Shown: in pieces, positions 7,736-16,912 of the stretch | How positions within the stretch are numbered: the first letter of the stretch is position 1 | Layout: each line of letters begins with the position of its first letter | DNA from: VBDM01 sp963699535 | GTDB lineage: Bacteria; Pseudomonadota; Gammaproteobacteria; Burkholderiales; SG8-39 | NCBI GenBank assembly: GCA_963699535.1 | Contig: CAVOUJ010000026.1 | Coordinates: forward strand, 1-64,000 | Direction: 5' to 3' | DNA: 64,000 nucleotides | Position numbers and translations under genes: made by a program | Notes under the pieces: model-generated | Told to the model about the DNA's origin: nothing | What the model saw: only the letters and a program-made list of their open reading frames with translations | Database searches by the model: none

Positions 7736-10351
7736 CTAGAGCGCGGCGACGGTCTTACGCGGGGCCTTTGCGGCGGACTTTTCGAAGTGCATCGCGCCGT
7801 TCCGGTATTCGACGCGAATCACGTCCTTGGCGCCAAACGCGCCTTCGAGAATGCGCTTCGACAGCGGATTCTCTATGGTCTGCTGGATCGCGCGCTTGAG
7901 CGGACGGGCGCCGTAGACCGGATCGAAGCCGGCCGTGGCGAGTTGAGCGAGCGCGCTGTCGGCCACTTCGAGCGCCATCTCGAGCTTCGCCAGGCGCTGC
8001 TCGAGATACCGAATCTGGATCTTCGCGATGTTCCTGATGTGCTTTTCGTCGAGCGCGCTGAACACCACGATCTCGTCGATGCGGTTGACGAACTCCGGCC
8101 GGAACTGCGTCTTGACTTCTGCCATCACCGCGGTCTTGATCAGCCCGGGATCGTCTCCCGCCATCTGCTGGATCATCTGCGAGCCGAGATTGGAGGTCAT
8201 CACGACCACGGTGTTCTTGAAGTCCACGGTGCGCCCGTGGCCGTCGGTCATGCGGCCGTCGTCGAGCACCTGAAGGAGCACGTTGAACACGTCCGGGTGC
8301 GCTTTCTCGATCTCGTCGAGCAGGATCACGCAGTACGGCTTGCGCCGCACCATTTCCGTGAGGTGCCCGCCTTCCTCGTAGCCGACATAGCCCGGTGGCG
8401 CCCCGATCAGCCGGGCAACCGAGTGCTTCTCCATGAACTCGGACATGTCGATGCGGATGAGGTGATCTTCGGAGTCGAAGAGAAATGCGGCGAGCGCCTT
8501 GCAGAGCTCGGTCTTGCCCACGCCCGTCGGCCCGAGGAACAGGAACGATCCATAGGGCCTGTTCGGATCGGCGAGCCCCGCGCGCGAGCGCCGGATCGCA
8601 TCGGACACCAGGCGAACCGCTTCGTCCTGGCCGACCACGCGCTCGTGCAGCTTGGCTTCCATGGTAAGCAGCTTGTCGCGCTCGCCCTGCATCATCTTCG
8701 ATACCGGTATGCCGGTCGCGCGGGAAACCACTTCGGCGATCTCCTCCGCCCCGACCTGGGTGCGCAGCAGCCTGGGCTTGTCTTCCTTCGAAGGAGCCTT
8801 CTCCGCCTTCTTCAACTGCGCTTCGAGCTGCGGCATGCGTCCGTACTGAAGTTCCGACACCCGCTGCCAGTCGCCCTTGCGCTTGGCGGCTTCCATGTCC
8901 AGCTTGAGTTTCTCGAGCTCCTCCTTGACGTGCTGCGATCCCGCGACCTGGGACTTCTCGGCTTTCCATACTTCATCGAGGTCCGCGTACTCGCGCTCGA
9001 GTTTCTTGATCTCGTCTTCAAGAAGCGCCAGGCGCTTCTGCGAGGCCTCGTCCTTCTCCTTCTTCATCGCTTCGCGCTCGATCTTGAGCTGGATCAGGCG
9101 CCGGTCGAGCTTGTCCATGACCTCGGGCTTGGAGTCGATCTCCATCTTGATGCGCGCGGCGGCCTCGTCGATGAGATCGATCGCCTTGTCGGGAAGGAAG
9201 CGGTCGGTGATGTAGCGGTGCGAGAGCTCCGCCGCGGCCACGATCGCCGGGTCGGTGATATCCACGCCGTGGTGAACCTCGTACTTCTCCTGGAGGCCGC
9301 GCAGGATGGCGATCGTGGCCTCGACCGAGGGCTCGTCCACGAGCACCTTCTGAAAGCGCCGTTCCAGGGCGGCGTCCTTCTCGATGTACTTCCGGTATTC
9401 GTCCAGGGTGGTCGCGCCGACGCAGTGCAGCTCGCCGCGCGCGAGCGCGGGCTTCAGCATGTTGCCCGCGTCGATCGCCCCTTCGGCCTTGCCGGCCCCG
9501 ACCATGGTGTGCAGCTCGTCGATGAAGACGATCGTCTGTCCCTCGTCCTGCCCGAGCTCCTTCAGCACCGCTTTCAGCCGTTCCTCGAATTCGCCCCGGT
9601 ACTTGGCGCCCGCGAGCAGCGCCGCCATGTCGAGCGACAGGACTCGCTTGTTCTTGAGCGTCTCCGGGACCTCGCCGTTGACGATGCGCTGCGAAAGCCC
9701 CTCGACGATCGCGGTCTTGCCCACACCCGGCTCGCCGATCAGAACGGGATTGTTCTTGGTGCGCCGCTGGAGGATCTGGATCACGCGGCGGATCTCGTCG
9801 TCTCGCCCGATCACCGGGTCGAGCTTGCCCGAGCGGGCGCGCTCGGTGAGGTCGAGCGTGTACTTCTTGAGCGCCTCGCGCTGGCCCTCCGCTTCCGGGT
9901 TCGCGACCGTTTCGCCGCCGCGCACCGCCCGGATCGCCTGGTCAATCGCCTTCCTGGTGCCGCCCTGCTCCTTGAGAAGGCGTCCCGCCTCGCCCTTGTC
10001 GTCGGCGAGGGCGAGGAGGAAGAGTTCCGAGGCGATGAACTGATCGCCGCGCTTCTGGGCTTCCTTGTCGGCGAGATTGAGCAGGTTGTTCAGCTCGCGC
10101 GAGATCTGCACCTCGCCGCCGTGGCCTTCCACCTTCGGCAAGCGCGAGATCGCCTGCTTCAACGCTTCGCGCAGCCGCGGAACGTTTGTGCCCGCGCGGG
10201 AGAGCAGCGAAGCCGCCGTGCCGTCTTCCTGCGCGAGCAGCGCCGAGAGCAGGTGCGCGGGCTCGATGAACTGGTGGTCCTGGCCCACCGCGATGCTCTG
10301 CGCATCGGCGAGCGCCTGCTGGAACTTCGTGGTCAGTTTGTCAAAACGCAT
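7736..10351 (-). CDS. clpB: ClpB disaggregase (Hsp100 AAA+ chaperone)
   Basis: The 871-residue protein is full length. It has the Clp-N repeat domain (MRFDKLTTKFQQAL to about 145), the first AAA+ module with Walker A GEPGVGKT and Walker B VFIDELHTM, the long coiled-coil M domain rich in K/E/R (about 410-530), and the second AAA+ module with Walker A GPTGVGKT, Walker B ILLDEIEKAHPDVF and the C-terminal D2-small domain. It resolves protein aggregates with DnaK in the cytoplasm. I chose the ATG at 10351; the frame extends to a TTG at 10384, but that lies in the promoter. A sigma-32-type promoter sits directly upstream. Confidence 0.97.
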   Translation of the reverse strand: MRFDKLTTKFQQALADAQSIAVGQDHQFIEPAHLLSALLAQEDGTAASLLSRAGTNVPRLREALKQAISRLPKVEGHGGEVQISRELNNLLNLADKEAQKRGDQFIASELFLLALADDKGEAGRLLKEQGGTRKAIDQAIRAVRGGETVANPEAEGQREALKKYTLDLTERARSGKLDPVIGRDDEIRRVIQILQRRTKNNPVLIGEPGVGKTAIVEGLSQRIVNGEVPETLKNKRVLSLDMAALLAGAKYRGEFEERLKAVLKELGQDEGQTIVFIDELHTMVGAGKAEGAIDAGNMLKPALARGELHCVGATTLDEYRKYIEKDAALERRFQKVLVDEPSVEATIAILRGLQEKYEVHHGVDITDPAIVAAAELSHRYITDRFLPDKAIDLIDEAAARIKMEIDSKPEVMDKLDRRLIQLKIEREAMKKEKDEASQKRLALLEDEIKKLEREYADLDEVWKAEKSQVAGSQHVKEELEKLKLDMEAAKRKGDWQRVSELQYGRMPQLEAQLKKAEKAPSKEDKPRLLRTQVGAEEIAEVVSRATGIPVSKMMQGERDKLLTMEAKLHERVVGQDEAVRLVSDAIRRSRAGLADPNRPYGSFLFLGPTGVGKTELCKALAAFLFDSEDHLIRIDMSEFMEKHSVARLIGAPPGYVGYEEGGHLTEMVRRKPYCVILLDEIEKAHPDVFNVLLQVLDDGRMTDGHGRTVDFKNTVVVMTSNLGSQMIQQMAGDDPGLIKTAVMAEVKTQFRPEFVNRIDEIVVFSALDEKHIRNIAKIQIRYLEQRLAKLEMALEVADSALAQLATAGFDPVYGARPLKRAIQQTIENPLSKRILEGAFGAKDVIRVEYRNGAMHFEKSAAKAPRKTVAAL

Positions 10352-10382
10352 AGGCGTCGCACCCGAGACTCTGGTGACCAGC

Positions 10383-10410
10383 AAGTGGGGCGATCGAGGC
10401 GGTTTTCAAG
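10383..10410 (-). promoter_or_regulatory. Heat-shock (sigma-32) promoter of clpB
   Basis: On the minus strand CTTGAAA (10410-10404) is followed after 13 bases by CCCCACTT (10390-10383), close to the sigma-32 consensus CTTGAAA-N11-16-CCCCATnT. It lies about 30 bp before the clpB ATG. Confidence 0.8.
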
Positions 10411-10567
10411 ACGGGAGACCAGGGACCAACGCTGCGGCGCGCCCACGATCTGCGGTCCAATGTGACAAAAGGGGTGGCGCTTAACCCTGTGATTTCAATA
10501 AAATACTACGTTTTCTGCAGCACAAGCAGTGCCGAACGACTACTCCCTAGGGAAAGAAACGCGGTTC

Positions 10568-11869
10568 ATGACGAAGAAATTCGAAGTCAAAGAGAGCCTG
10601 GGAAAGTACCCGATCATCAGGGAGATCGGCAGCGGCGCCACCAGCCGCGTGTATCTCGCGAGCGACCCCTTCGCCAACCGCGAGGTCGCGATCAAGGTGT
10701 TCCTGTTCGACGAGCATATCAACCCCAACACCGAACGCATGATGCACAAGGCGTTCCTGGCGGAGGCTGCGCTCGTCGGCAAGCTCAGCCACCCTCACAT
10801 CGTCGCAATCCTGGACGCCGTAGCGGAGGTCGAGCACAGCTACGTGGTGATGGAGTATGTGCCCGGCACGACGCTCGAGGCGCATTCGGAAGTCTCCAAC
10901 CTGCTTCCACTGAGCAAAGTCGTCGAGATCGTATTCAAGTGCATCAGGGCGCTCGAGTATGCGTTCCAGCACGGAGTGATCCACCGCGACATCAAGCCCG
11001 GCAATATCCTGATCTCGCAGAGCGGCGACACCAAGGTGAGCGACTTCGGCGCCTCGTTCCAGCTGCGCCTCGGCCAGGAAACGACCCAGATCACCGGCGT
11101 CGGCTCCCCCGCCTACATGTCCCCGGAGCAGGTCCGCATGGAAGACGTCACCCATCAGACCGACATCTACTCTCTGGGGATCGTGATGTACCGCCTGCTC
11201 ACCGGCCGGCTCCCCTACGAGGCCAACACCCAGGCGAGCCTGACCTACGCCATTTGCAACGCCATCCCGGCGCGGCCCGCAACGCTGCGCCCCGACCTGC
11301 CGCCGCTTCTCGACCAGATCGTGATGAAAGCGATCGCGAAGGATCCCAAGGCGCGCTACAAGTCCTGGCTCGAATTCGGCAAGGACCTGAGCCAGGCTTT
11401 CACCACCCTGCGGCTTTCCGGAACGTCCATTTCCGATTCGGAGAAATTCAACGCGCTGCGGGAGATGCCCTTTTTCGAGGATTTCGACGACGTCGCGTTG
11501 TGGGAAGTGGTGCGCATCGGCAGTTGGAAGCCGATTCAGGCGGGAACGGCGATCATACGGGAGGCCGACCAGGGCGACAGCTTCTTCATCCTGGTCGATG
11601 GCGAGGTCGGCGTCACGCTCCTGGGAAAGCAGCTCAACACCATCAAGCCCGGCGGCTGCTTCGGCGAAATCCTGTACTTCAGCGACAGGGTCAATCGCCG
11701 CACGACCAGCATCACCGCGCTCGGCGAAGCGACCGTGATCGAGATCAAGGCAGACGCGCTGCGCGCCGCCACCAACGGCTGTCAGGTCGGATTCAACAAG
11801 GCGTTCATGCGGGTGCTGGTCGATCGCCTCACCCAAGCCAACCTGCGGCTCGCCGGGGGACGCGGCTAG
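10568..11869 (+). CDS. Hanks-type Ser/Thr protein kinase fused to a cyclic-nucleotide-binding domain
   Basis: The 433-residue protein has an N-terminal kinase with glycine loop GSGATSRV (21-28), VAIK lysine (43), HRDIKPGN catalytic loop (139-146), DFG (159-161) and GSPAYMSPEQ activation-segment end. The C-terminal third (about 300-425) is a cNMP-binding barrel: GDSFFILVDGEVGVTL and GGCFGEILYFSDRVNRRTTSI. The phosphate cassette has R-T-T where cAMP binders usually have R-A-A, so the ligand is uncertain. No membrane segment is seen. The ATG at 10568 is preferred over an earlier one at 10529 because the conserved MTKKFEV start follows. It is divergent from clpB. Confidence 0.9.
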   Translation: MTKKFEVKESLGKYPIIREIGSGATSRVYLASDPFANREVAIKVFLFDEHINPNTERMMHKAFLAEAALVGKLSHPHIVAILDAVAEVEHSYVVMEYVPGTTLEAHSEVSNLLPLSKVVEIVFKCIRALEYAFQHGVIHRDIKPGNILISQSGDTKVSDFGASFQLRLGQETTQITGVGSPAYMSPEQVRMEDVTHQTDIYSLGIVMYRLLTGRLPYEANTQASLTYAICNAIPARPATLRPDLPPLLDQIVMKAIAKDPKARYKSWLEFGKDLSQAFTTLRLSGTSISDSEKFNALREMPFFEDFDDVALWEVVRIGSWKPIQAGTAIIREADQGDSFFILVDGEVGVTLLGKQLNTIKPGGCFGEILYFSDRVNRRTTSITALGEATVIEIKADALRAATNGCQVGFNKAFMRVLVDRLTQANLRLAGGRG

Positions 11870-11888
11870 CCCTTGCAACGCAGCCGCA

Positions 11889-11901
11889 ATCCGCCGCGGA
11901 T
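11889..11901. terminator. Possible hairpin between convergent kinase and uspA-like genes
   Basis: ATCCGC-C-GCGGAT is a perfect 6-bp inverted repeat with a one-base centre in the 102-bp convergent gap 11870-11971. There is no T-run; the assignment is weak. Confidence 0.25.
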
Positions 11902-11971
11902 GCAACCGAGGACGAAACGTTCAAGATGGAACATTTGCCGCCCCGGAACGGCGATCAAGATCACTATCGGC

Positions 11972-12388
11972 TCAACGCACGACCATGACCGGTCGCCCCG
12001 CGTACTGCACGACCTGCTTCGACACGGAGCCTAGCAGCCAGCGGGTGAATTTCGAACGGCCGCGGTCGCCCACGACGACAAGATCCACGCCAAGTCGGTC
12101 GGCGTCGTAAATGATTTGCTCTGCGGGATGACCGACCGCCACCTCGAAGTGGGCCGTGACGCTTTTCGCTGCGACTGCCGGCTTCAACTCGGCGAGCAAT
12201 CCCCGATGGTAGCGTTGCGAGTTCTCGATCACCGCCTCGGTCACGACATCATCTCCGATCTCCGGAGGCCGGCATACCGTGACCACGTGCAATTCAGCGT
12301 TGTAAGTCGCTGCGAGTTCCAGCGCGGTCGCGAACGCCTTCTTGCCGGATTCCGACCCGTCATAGCCCACAAGAATTCTTCTGTACAT
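11972..12388 (-). CDS. Universal stress protein, UspA family
   Basis: A complete Usp domain of 138 residues. It begins YRRILVGYDGSESGKKAF and ends with the ATP-binding signature GDRGRSKFTRWLLGSVSKQV (G-x2-G-x9-G-S type), so it is likely an ATP-binding Usp of the cytoplasm. The ATG at 12388 is preferred to the TTG at 12394. It starts only two bases after the stop of the antiporter gene and is the last gene of the long minus-strand operon. Usp domains commonly pair with CPA2-type antiporters, which fits the neighbour. Confidence 0.9.
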   Translation of the reverse strand: MYRRILVGYDGSESGKKAFATALELAATYNAELHVVTVCRPPEIGDDVVTEAVIENSQRYHRGLLAELKPAVAAKSVTAHFEVAVGHPAEQIIYDADRLGVDLVVVGDRGRSKFTRWLLGSVSKQVVQYAGRPVMVVR

Positions 12389-12390
12389 GA

Positions 12391-13608
12391 TCAACTCCGC
12401 GGCGTTCGCCTAGCGGAAGGCCGGCCGGATACGGATTGCTCCTCTTCCGCTTCGTTCCCTTTCCGCAGCAGATGATGCGGGAGAAACCAGATATTGGCGA
12501 TCAGCGTCGGCACGACCGCGCTTGCTATCACGGCGGCGACCAGAGCCGAGTACTGCTCCTGTGTGACGATGCCGTGCGACAGACCGAACAGCGAGGAGAT
12601 GGTGCCGAAGGTGAGGCCGGTGGACATCAGAAGCGTTGTATACATCCCTTCCTTCGGCGGCGAGCGGAACGCCTGGGTCACGGGATAGACGCCTGCAATC
12701 TTGGTCGCCACCTTGACGGTGAGCATCAGGAGAAACGCGACGGGCGCAGCGATCAGCGCAGGCACCGAAACGAAGGAGCCGGCCCGTATGAAGTAGAACG
12801 GCGTCAGCAATCCGAAGGTGAGCGTGCGCAGGCGCCGCACGAGCACGTGGTCTTTGCCGACCGTACCCGCGAGCATCATGCCTAGCACATAGGCGGGCAG
12901 CACGGCCTCGCTGTCGGCCCAGCCGGCGAGCGCGCCCAGCCCGAACAGGAACAGTAGCAGGAACTTTGTTTCGAGCTCCGAGGGCCTCCCTCCGAAACGC
13001 CTGAAAAAGCGCGGTGTCAGCCACGGCAGCACCAACGCTGCAGCGGCGAGTGCCCCGACGAAAAGGACCGTCTTCAGGGTAAACGGCGCGAAGATCAGGC
13101 CCAGGGCAACTACAGTACCGAGATCGGTGATGAAGCAGGCCGCCAGCACCGTCTTGCCGTAATCAGTGGTGTTGAATCCGAATTCGATCATCACCGCGTA
13201 GACGACTGCGACCGAGGTCGTGGACATCGCCACCCCCGCGAGCCAACTCGCCTCGACGCCCCAGCCGAGCCACCAGCGGGCCGCCGCCGCGCAGCCGAGA
13301 AACGGCGCGAAGAAACTGATGAGACCTATCGCGGTCGCTTCCTTCCACTTGCGCCTGAAAACTTCCGGATCCAGTTCTGCTCCGGCGAGGAAAGTGAGCA
13401 CGATCGCACCCGCGCCGGCGAGGAACTTGATCCAGTCATGATCCGCTCCGAGAAACGCAGCTCCAAAGACCGCGCCAAGAACGAGTTGCGCGACGGTACC
13501 GACCGCGATCTCCGAGAGCGCGTTGGCCACCTTCAGCCAGATGGACAGCAACGCTGCAAGCAATGCGAGCCCGAGCCAGAGCGCTGCCAAAGCCCAGATT
13601 TCGGTCAT
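12391..13608 (-). CDS. CPA2-type cation/proton antiporter
   Basis: The 405-residue integral membrane protein has about 12 hydrophobic segments and the Na+/H+-exchanger fold: LTFLAGAELDPEVF, AMSTTSVAVVYAVM and ACFITDLGTVVALGL, where the D lies in the ion-binding TM5 region. There is no C-terminal TrkA-N domain. It probably exchanges Na+ or K+ for protons at the inner membrane. It follows moaE by 21 bp and precedes the Usp gene by two bases. A transport link to cofactor synthesis is not evident and it may simply share the transcript. Confidence 0.9.
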   Translation of the reverse strand: MTEIWALAALWLGLALLAALLSIWLKVANALSEIAVGTVAQLVLGAVFGAAFLGADHDWIKFLAGAGAIVLTFLAGAELDPEVFRRKWKEATAIGLISFFAPFLGCAAAARWWLGWGVEASWLAGVAMSTTSVAVVYAVMIEFGFNTTDYGKTVLAACFITDLGTVVALGLIFAPFTLKTVLFVGALAAAALVLPWLTPRFFRRFGGRPSELETKFLLLFLFGLGALAGWADSEAVLPAYVLGMMLAGTVGKDHVLVRRLRTLTFGLLTPFYFIRAGSFVSVPALIAAPVAFLLMLTVKVATKIAGVYPVTQAFRSPPKEGMYTTLLMSTGLTFGTISSLFGLSHGIVTQEQYSALVAAVIASAVVPTLIANIWFLPHHLLRKGNEAEEEQSVSGRPSARRTPRS

Positions 13609-13629
13609 CGAGTAAAAGCGCAGCGCTGC

Positions 13630-14101
13630 TCAGGCAGCGCTCGACTTCGGCGGTTCCCAGCGTTGGGCGGCCTCGTCGTCCGACGACTCGCGCTTCGACC
13701 CAGCGCGTCCCTTGCGGAGTCTGCTCCTTCTTCCAGAACGGCGCGCGCGTCTTCAGGTAGTCCATGATGAACTCGCAGGCGGAAAACGCCTCGCCGCGGT
13801 GCGCCCCGGTGACGACGACCAGAACGATCTGGTCGGTCGGCTTCAGCTCGCCGACGCGGTGGATGACGAGCACGTCCATCACGTTCCAGCGGTTCTTCGC
13901 CTCGGCGACGATGTTCTCGAGCGCCCGCTCGGTCATGCCGGGATAGTGCTCGAGGGTCATCTTCGTCACCGCAGTGCCGTCGTTGGCGTCGCGGCAGACA
14001 CCGATGAAACTCGCTATCGCGCCTACCTCGGGTCGATTGCGGCGCAGCGCGGCGATCTCGGCGCCGGCGTCGAAGTCCTGGGTCTGGATGCGCACCGGCA
14101 T
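13630..14101 (-). CDS. moaE: MoaE, molybdopterin synthase catalytic subunit (frameshifted near its end)
   Basis: MoaE motifs are clear: GAIASFIGVCRDANDG, MTLEHYPGMTERALE, VLVIHRVGELKPTD, VTGAHRGEAFSACEFIMDYLKTRAPFWKKE and WVEAR. The lysines in the PFWKKE region are the MoaE active-site lysines. A missing base near 13690 moves the last 20 codons to another frame, which gives SSDDEAAQRWEPPKSSAA and a stop at 13630; the uncorrected frame instead runs on antisense into the antiporter gene. With MoaD it inserts two sulfurs into cPMP to form molybdopterin. It follows moaD by two bases. Confidence 0.93.
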
Positions 14102-14103
14102 TC

Positions 14104-14361
14104 CTAGCCTCCGGTGACCGGCGGGAAGAAGGCGACCTCGTCGCCGGATTTGACCGGCGTCGTCGGCAGCGCGATCTCTTGATTGACGGCGACGCGCAGA
14201 GATTTCCCTTGAGCGAGCGCCGACTGCCAGGCGCCGCCCCGGTCCATGAGCAGCGTGCGCAGCCCCGCGACCGTCGTGACTGTCGGCGAGACCTCGAGAT
14301 CCTCGCCCCGAGTGCCGAGCCGCTCGCTCAAGGCCGCGAAGTAGAGCACTTTGAGCTTCAT
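14104..14361 (-). CDS. moaD: MoaD, molybdopterin synthase sulfur carrier
   Basis: This 85-residue ubiquitin-fold protein begins MKLKVLYFAALSERLG and ends with the required di-glycine tail (FFPPVTGG), which is adenylated by MoeB and carries the thiocarboxylate. The ATG at 14361 overlaps the moeA stop (ATGA). moaE follows two bases later, the usual MoaD-MoaE pairing. No moeB-like activating enzyme is in the window. Confidence 0.95.
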   Translation of the reverse strand: MKLKVLYFAALSERLGTRGEDLEVSPTVTTVAGLRTLLMDRGGAWQSALAQGKSLRVAVNQEIALPTTPVKSGDEVAFFPPVTGG

Positions 14362-15565
14362 CGGTACAGCTCCGAATAAGGAATGAACTTCACCGCGTCG
14401 CCCGGACGGATGGCCTGGTTCGGCGGGTTGTCCAGCAGGCCGTCCGCCCAGGCGGTCGACATCAGCACCGCCGAATCCTGCGTCGGGTAGAGATCGAGCC
14501 CGCCGCGCGCATTCCATTTTACGCGCAGGAACTCGCGACGGGCATCCGGTTCCGGCCAATCGAAGTCGGCACGCGCGCTGATCGAGTGGGGCTGCACGTC
14601 GGTGATCCCCTGAGTCTTCAGCAGAAACGGCCGGACGAACAACAGGAACGTCACGAAGCTCGACACCGGGTTCCCGGGCAAGCCGATAAATGCGGCCTTC
14701 CCGACCTTGCCGAACGCGAGCGGCCTTCCCGGCTTCATGGCGATCCTCCACATGAGCAGCTCGCCTTCGGCCTCGACCGCAGGTTTGACAAAGTCCGCCT
14801 CACCGACCGACACGCCGCCGCTCGTCACGATCACGTCGCACTCCTCCGCGGCACGGCGCAACACCTTGCGGGTGGCATCCAAAGAATCGGGCACGATGCC
14901 GTAGTCGCGCACGTCGCAGCCGAATATTTGCGCGAGCCCGTTCAGAGTAAACCGGTTCGAGTTGTAGATGCGCCCGGGGGGCAGCAGGTCCCCGGGCATG
15001 ACGAGTTCGTCGCCCGTGAAGAACAGCCCGAGGCGCACGCGGCGGTAGACGGGCAGCGAGGCAATGCCCACCGACGCGGCGAGGCCCGTATCCTGCGGCC
15101 GCAGGCGGATACCCGCCGGCAGCACCTCTCCCCCCGAGGGAATATCGCTGCCGGCGAGCCGGACCCATTCGCCGCGCGCGGGAACCTTTTTCACTACGAC
15201 CGCGTCGCCTTCCTGAACACAGTGCTCCTGCATCGCGACGGCATCTGCCCCGGCCGGAATCGGTGCGCCGGTGAAAATGCGCGCCGCCGTTCCGGGGGCA
15301 AGCGGCTGGCCCGACGGAGCCCGCGGCGATTCTCTGCGCGACTCCTGAGACGTGTTTCCGGTCGAGGAAGATCGGCCGTGCGAACCGCATAGCCATCCAT
15401 CGCGCTGTTGTCCATCGGAGGAACGTTCATCGTCGAGCGCTGGGATTGCGCGAGCACGCGGCCGGAGGCCTGGAGCGTCGGGACCGTCTCCGACTCCCGC
15501 ACCGGGCTCGCGCCCGCAAGCAGCTTGTCCAACGCTTCGTCGACGCTGAGCAGTCCCTTGTTCAT
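14358..15565 (-). CDS. moeA: MoeA, molybdopterin molybdenumtransferase, first copy (frameshifted)
   Basis: The N-terminal part has the MoeA signature VPPMDNSAMDGYAVR. After a frame break near 15350 come IFTGAPIPAGADAV, the central MoCF domain with FTGDELV, YNSNRFTLNGL, VTSGGVSVGEADFV, IAMKPGRPLAFGKV and GLPGNPVSSFVTF, and the C-terminal domain IV. Total length is about 400 residues, normal for MoeA. It inserts molybdate or tungstate into adenylylated molybdopterin. It overlaps mobB upstream and moaD downstream by ATGA, a tight operon. A second MoeA lies at 48.8 kb. Confidence 0.94.
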
Positions 15566-16056
15566 TTGAGCGCGTTATGGCTCAGGATGAAATCTTCTAT
15601 CCCGTCGCAATCGTTCAGGTCGAAGCGCGGCAGCCGGGTTTCGACCTCGCGATCCGAAGCCAATGCGACGATATGAGGGTCGTTCGGATGCAGCAACGGC
15701 TCGCCGGTCTCCTCTCGCCAAACCTCGAGCTTGGGTATCGGCGCGTGCTTGAAGCCCTCCACGAGCAGCAGGTCGCAGGGCGAGAGCAGCTTCAGCTGCT
15801 CCTCAAAGGAGGGCTCCGGCTCGCCGCGCAGCTCGTGCATCAGCACCCAGCGTCGGGAAGACGTAACCAGGATTTCGCTCGCGCCGGCATGGCGGTGACG
15901 GTACGAGTCCTTGCCCGGCTGGTCGACGTCGAATGTGTGGTGCGCGTGTTTGATCAGAGAAACTCTCAGGCCGCGCTTCACGAAGCGCGGGATAAGCTGC
16001 TCGATCAGCGTCGTCTTGCCGCTTCCCGACCATCCCGCGAATCCGAATATCTTCAT
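15562..16056 (-). CDS. mobB: MobB, molybdopterin-guanine dinucleotide biosynthesis adaptor
   Basis: A 164-residue P-loop GTPase with Walker A GWSGSGKTT near the N-terminus, SLIKHAHHTFDVDQPGKDS, RWVLMHELRG and the LLVEGFKHAPIPKLEV motif typical of MobB. It assists MobA in forming the bis-MGD cofactor used by formate dehydrogenase. The ATG at 16056 is chosen over a TTG at 16065 because the conserved MKIFGFAGWSGSGK begins there. Its stop overlaps the moeA start. A 53-bp gap separates it from the ABC ATPase upstream. Confidence 0.94.
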   Translation of the reverse strand: MKIFGFAGWSGSGKTTLIEQLIPRFVKRGLRVSLIKHAHHTFDVDQPGKDSYRHRHAGASEILVTSSRRWVLMHELRGEPEPSFEEQLKLLSPCDLLLVEGFKHAPIPKLEVWREETGEPLLHPNDPHIVALASDREVETRLPRFDLNDCDGIEDFILSHNALK

Positions 16057-16108
16057 CCCGAACAAGGCCGGCGCCCGGCACCGGCAAAAACCTCATTGTA
16101 TCAGGGCG

Positions 16109-16912
16109 TCATTCCCCGCCAGATATAGCGCGCTGCGTTACTGCCGGGATGCAGACCCGCCTGGACTTTCCCCCGATCTGGAGCGTGGAAATCTGCACGT
16201 CGATCCCGTACAGCTCGCGGAGCACTTCGGCGTTGAGCCCGGGCTCGGGCGGCCCGATATGGGTCACCATTCCGCGGTGTACGAGCGCCACCCGGTCTGC
16301 ACAGAGGAAGACCTGATCCGGATCGTGCGTGGACAGCAGCACGCCTATGCCCTCTTGCGCAAGCTTGACGATGGTCTCGAGCACGCGGACCTGATTGCCG
16401 AAGTCCAGGCTCGCGGTGGGCTCGTCCATCACCAGGAGCGGTGTGGCCTGTGCGAGGGCACGGGCGATGAGCGTCAGCTGGCGCTCGCCCCCCGAGATGC
16501 GCGTGTAGACCGCGTCGGCAAGATGGGCAAGGCCGACACGCTCTATGGCAGCTAACGCGTGCTCCCGGTCGCGGCTCGAGGGCACGGCGAAGGGGGAAAG
16601 GTGTGCGGTTCGGCCCATGAGCACCACGTCCCGGACCGTAAACGGGAAATAGCCCAGGTGCGCCTGCGGCACGTAGCCGAGCATGCGCGCAACCTCGGTA
16701 CGCGGCCGGGCGGACAGCTCCACGCCGTCGAGCAGCGCCTTCCCGCCGAGCGGCGGCATCAAGCCGAGGAGCGTGCGAAAGAGAGTGGTCTTGCCCCCGC
16801 CGTTCGGACCGAGGATACAGACGACCTCGCCATCGGAAAGAACGAGGTTCGCTCCGCGTCCCACAACGTGGCCGCGGTAGCCGTATTCGAGATCGCGCGC
16901 TTCCAGGTTCAC
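16109..16912 (-). CDS. FecE-like ABC transporter ATP-binding protein
   Basis: The 267-residue ATPase shows Walker A GPNGGGKTT, Q-loop GYVPQAHLG, signature ISGGERQLTLIARALAQ, Walker B LLVMDEPTASLD and H-loop STHD. It is most like the FecE/BtuD/MolC branch that works with FecCD permeases. The GTG start at 16912 overlaps the permease stop (GTGA). Placed directly before mobB and moeA, it is likely to power uptake of a molybdenum or tungsten oxyanion, as MolC does in Haemophilus MolBCA, but iron-siderophore or cobalamin uptake cannot be excluded from sequence alone. Confidence 0.9.
   Translation of the reverse strand: MNLEARDLEYGYRGHVVGRGANLVLSDGEVVCILGPNGGGKTTLFRTLLGLMPPLGGKALLDGVELSARPRTEVARMLGYVPQAHLGYFPFTVRDVVLMGRTAHLSPFAVPSSRDREHALAAIERVGLAHLADAVYTRISGGERQLTLIARALAQATPLLVMDEPTASLDFGNQVRVLETIVKLAQEGIGVLLSTHDPDQVFLCADRVALVHRGMVTHIGPPEPGLNAEVLRELYGIDVQISTLQIGGKSRRVCIPAVTQRAISGGE

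Noticed and set aside
7787..10465. Long plus-strand open frame of 892 codons opposite clpB
   Set aside because: It is the antisense of a canonical ClpB gene; composition is Arg/Leu/Asp-biased shadow sequence with no family motif.
13436..13629. C-terminal extension of MoaE by 65 residues
   Set aside because: It arises only from an indel near 13,690; the corrected frame stops at 13630, the family's normal length.
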